This document shows, piece by piece, positions 62,201 to 64,000 of a stretch of DNA of 64,000 nucleotides. How positions within the stretch are numbered: position 1 is the first letter of the stretch; each line of letters opens with the position of its first letter. The stretch is from Ceratothoa steindachneri (taxonomy: Eukaryota; Arthropoda; Malacostraca; Isopoda; Cymothoidae). The position numbers and the translations under genes were made by a program. The stretch is from NCBI GenBank assembly GCA_963969495.1, contig OZ018326.1, positions 149,511,806 to 149,575,805 on the forward strand, given 5' to 3'. The notes beneath the pieces are model-generated. The model made no database searches. It was not told where the DNA came from and saw only the letters and a program-made list of their open reading frames with translations.

Positions 62201-62370
62201 TATGTTCTCTATAAGACTGCAAATACATTACATTTAAAAAAAAATCACTATATATTCTTTTTGGATTGTGACTTAAAAGTGATTTAAGTAACTATATTTG
62301 AGTTTATCAACACTTTTCAGGTAGCAAAGGAAAATAAAAAACGTCTGTACATTTGTAGCCGCTCGGAAAA
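59245..62370. other. Gene-free stretch with a TA/TG microsatellite
   Basis: No gene signature. Contains TA and TG runs at 60560-60628. A slightly GC-richer patch at 59680-59790 is unexplained. Confidence 0.45.
60560..60628. repeat. Compound TA and TG microsatellite
   Basis: A TA run with a short TTTATTTA interruption is followed by GTGTGTGTG at about 60612-60628. Confidence 0.9.
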
Positions 62371-62374
62371 GGGT

Positions 62375-62415
62375 AGGACGTTTTATCCACGGCGCTGCCC
62401 TGGATAAAAAGTCCT
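62375..62415. repeat. Strong hairpin, 15-bp stem and 11-nt GC-rich loop
   Basis: AGGACGTTTTATCCA (62375-62389) and TGGATAAAAAGTCCT (62401-62415) pair at 14 of 15 positions around the loop CGGCGCTGCCC. It stands alone in AT-rich DNA. It could be a folded-back element end or a structured RNA; no flanking element was recognised. Confidence 0.7.
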
Positions 62416-62671
62416 GTCGCAAATAAATACAGAGACTATTGTTTGAAATTCTTATATTGTGACCTAAACATATGTTTACTTGCTTATTATTATTATTTTT
62501 AGATTGAAGGCAGAGTCAGAAGAGGTGCGTACTATCCCTATCATATAATAAACTGAAAATGACTATATACGTTTGTTCCGCGCTTGCTCGGCAGTTTACG
62601 CTCACGCGTGACTGACCGTTAGTTATGAGCGAACAACGTTGTGGCTACAGAAACAGATCAAGCGTCTTATG

Positions 62672-63045
62672 TAGAGGGGGAGAGGGGAAAGAGAGACGAG
62701 TTGGAAACAGTGGGGGAGAAGGGAAGAGGGTTGGAGAGAGGAAGGAGGATAGATTGGAGAAGAGGGGGGAAAGGAGGAGAGACAATTTTCTGTTGTTTTG
62801 GACATCCTTTGGTAAGGGGAAAGAAGTGGAGGAGAGGGGGGAGAGAGAGAGGTGGGGGAAGCTATAGGTGAAAGATGCAGAGGGGCAGATATAGAGGAAA
62901 GAGGGAGGTAAGGGGATATGGGGCTTGAGAGGGGGAGAGGGGAAGGAAGGAGGAGGAGAGAGAGGCGAAAGGGGGAGAAGCAGGAGGGGGAGGGGATAGG
63001 ATGTAGATGGGACAGAGAAGGAGAGAAGTGGGGATAGAATGGGAG
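62672..63045. repeat. Polypurine (G/A) tract of about 370 bp
   Basis: The plus strand is almost wholly G and A with scattered breaks. The open frames read through it (Glu/Gly/Arg-rich on plus, Pro/Ser-rich on minus) are low-complexity artefacts. Such mirror-prone tracts can form triplex DNA. Confidence 0.9.
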
Positions 63046-63082
63046 GGTTAAAACATGACTTTGGATTCATATAAATCGCCCG

Positions 63083-63286
<204 letters not shown>

Positions 63287-63289
63287 TCA

Positions 63290-64000
63290 GGAAGTAAACA
63301 AAATTATAACTTAGATTTTTAATAAGCAACAACTTTTCCTCTTCATAGTCTGAAACAATACCAAACATACTGCCAGGATGAGACTCTATGAAAATAATGA
63401 GGTTTAAAATAATGAATTCTTCATCCGTCGGATAGAAGTTACTTGAATTTTTCTGACTTGTTAATAATATTAAAGGTTAAAAAATCTAGATTATAAGAAA
63501 TCTGTTTTTCATCAAAATAGTATATTTCTAAATGAAAAATGCTTCCGATATTTGTCTAATTTCACATCCCTAATATTAATAATGGGTTTGAAACTTTTTA
63601 AATCAATGTATTATCATCCTATATTTCACAATGTTTCACTAATACTCTATTAAATTTTATTTATAGAAGATCCTGTTTATGTTGTTTATCTCTGATTTTA
63701 AAATCAATACTTTCCTTAGTATTTTAGGGGACAGTCCGACCAGTGGTTTTCTAAACGTTACCTATGCAGGTTTTGGATTAAGTTATTTTGGGGGCTAAGC
63801 AGAACTGATCCATTAATGGATAAAAATGGGACTGATAGTTAAATTTTATTTGATATTATTTTATAGTAATATAAAAAATATTAGCAGGAAATTTTAGAAA
63901 TTCAACCTACGATTCATTCTAGCTGTTTCTACCATAATAAACCTTTCTACCTTTAACTAAGCCCTGTTTATCAAATCATCTTTATATTCCAATTTGTGAA
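63290..64000. other. Gene-free AT-rich end of the window
   Basis: No coding, RNA or element signature seen. Confidence 0.5.

Overview
The window is eukaryotic, AT-rich, non-coding-dominated animal DNA. It has long TA microsatellites, many decayed retrotransposons, mariner-like DNA transposons, MITE-like elements and spliceosomal-type introns in pseudogenes. No bacterial operon, rRNA, tRNA or CRISPR array is visible. The mix of elements (Jockey/I-like and CR1-like LINEs, Tc1/mariner relatives, a TCAGTT-type initiator) fits an arthropod or another invertebrate. I cannot fix the species, and I see no complete host gene.

Layout. 1-1346: GC-rich 3' end of a Jockey/I-like LINE (RT thumb, RNase H, zinc-knuckle-like tail, 3' UTR, poly-A), cut by the window start. 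1360-3650: decayed CR1-like LINE 3' part (+). 3700-5480: probable 5' part of another LINE on the minus strand. 5640-7190, 7570-11240 and 13150-14560: three copies of one Jockey-like LINE group at different stages of decay. Only the middle copy keeps ORF1, endonuclease and RT. A mariner end sits at 7427-7545, and a seven-unit minisatellite with a three-unit higher-order period sits at 11517-11811.

14.6-22.4 kb holds little: simple repeats and one open tract without a start (17391-17642). From 22.4 to 30.8 kb comes the most interesting part. A Tc1-like remnant is followed by three decayed copies (A, B, C) of one uncharacterised Cys-rich protein family; a fourth (D) lies at 53.1-54.6 kb. Copies B and C are nearly full length, lie tail to tail, and share an intron at the same codon and phase. 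Copy C also has a textbook promoter: a perfect four-unit heat-shock element, a TATAAATA box and an initiator at canonical spacing.

31-64 kb is mostly gene-free. It contains two non-autonomous inverted-repeat elements (42672-43067 with a 122-bp internal tandem duplication; 44572-45304 with 100-bp TIRs and TA target site), one exon-like segment (51619-51741), a mariner-like transposase pseudogene (58180-59243), a strong hairpin (62375-62415) and a polypurine tract running into compound CA/TTA/TA microsatellites (62672-63284).

Nothing in the window looks like a working gene set. It reads as a graveyard of mobile elements. The best candidate for an undescribed system is the Cys-rich family with its conserved intron and heat-shock-like promoter, which may be a poorly characterised mobile or transposon-derived gene. 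Family assignments come from reading translations and from memory; no search was run.
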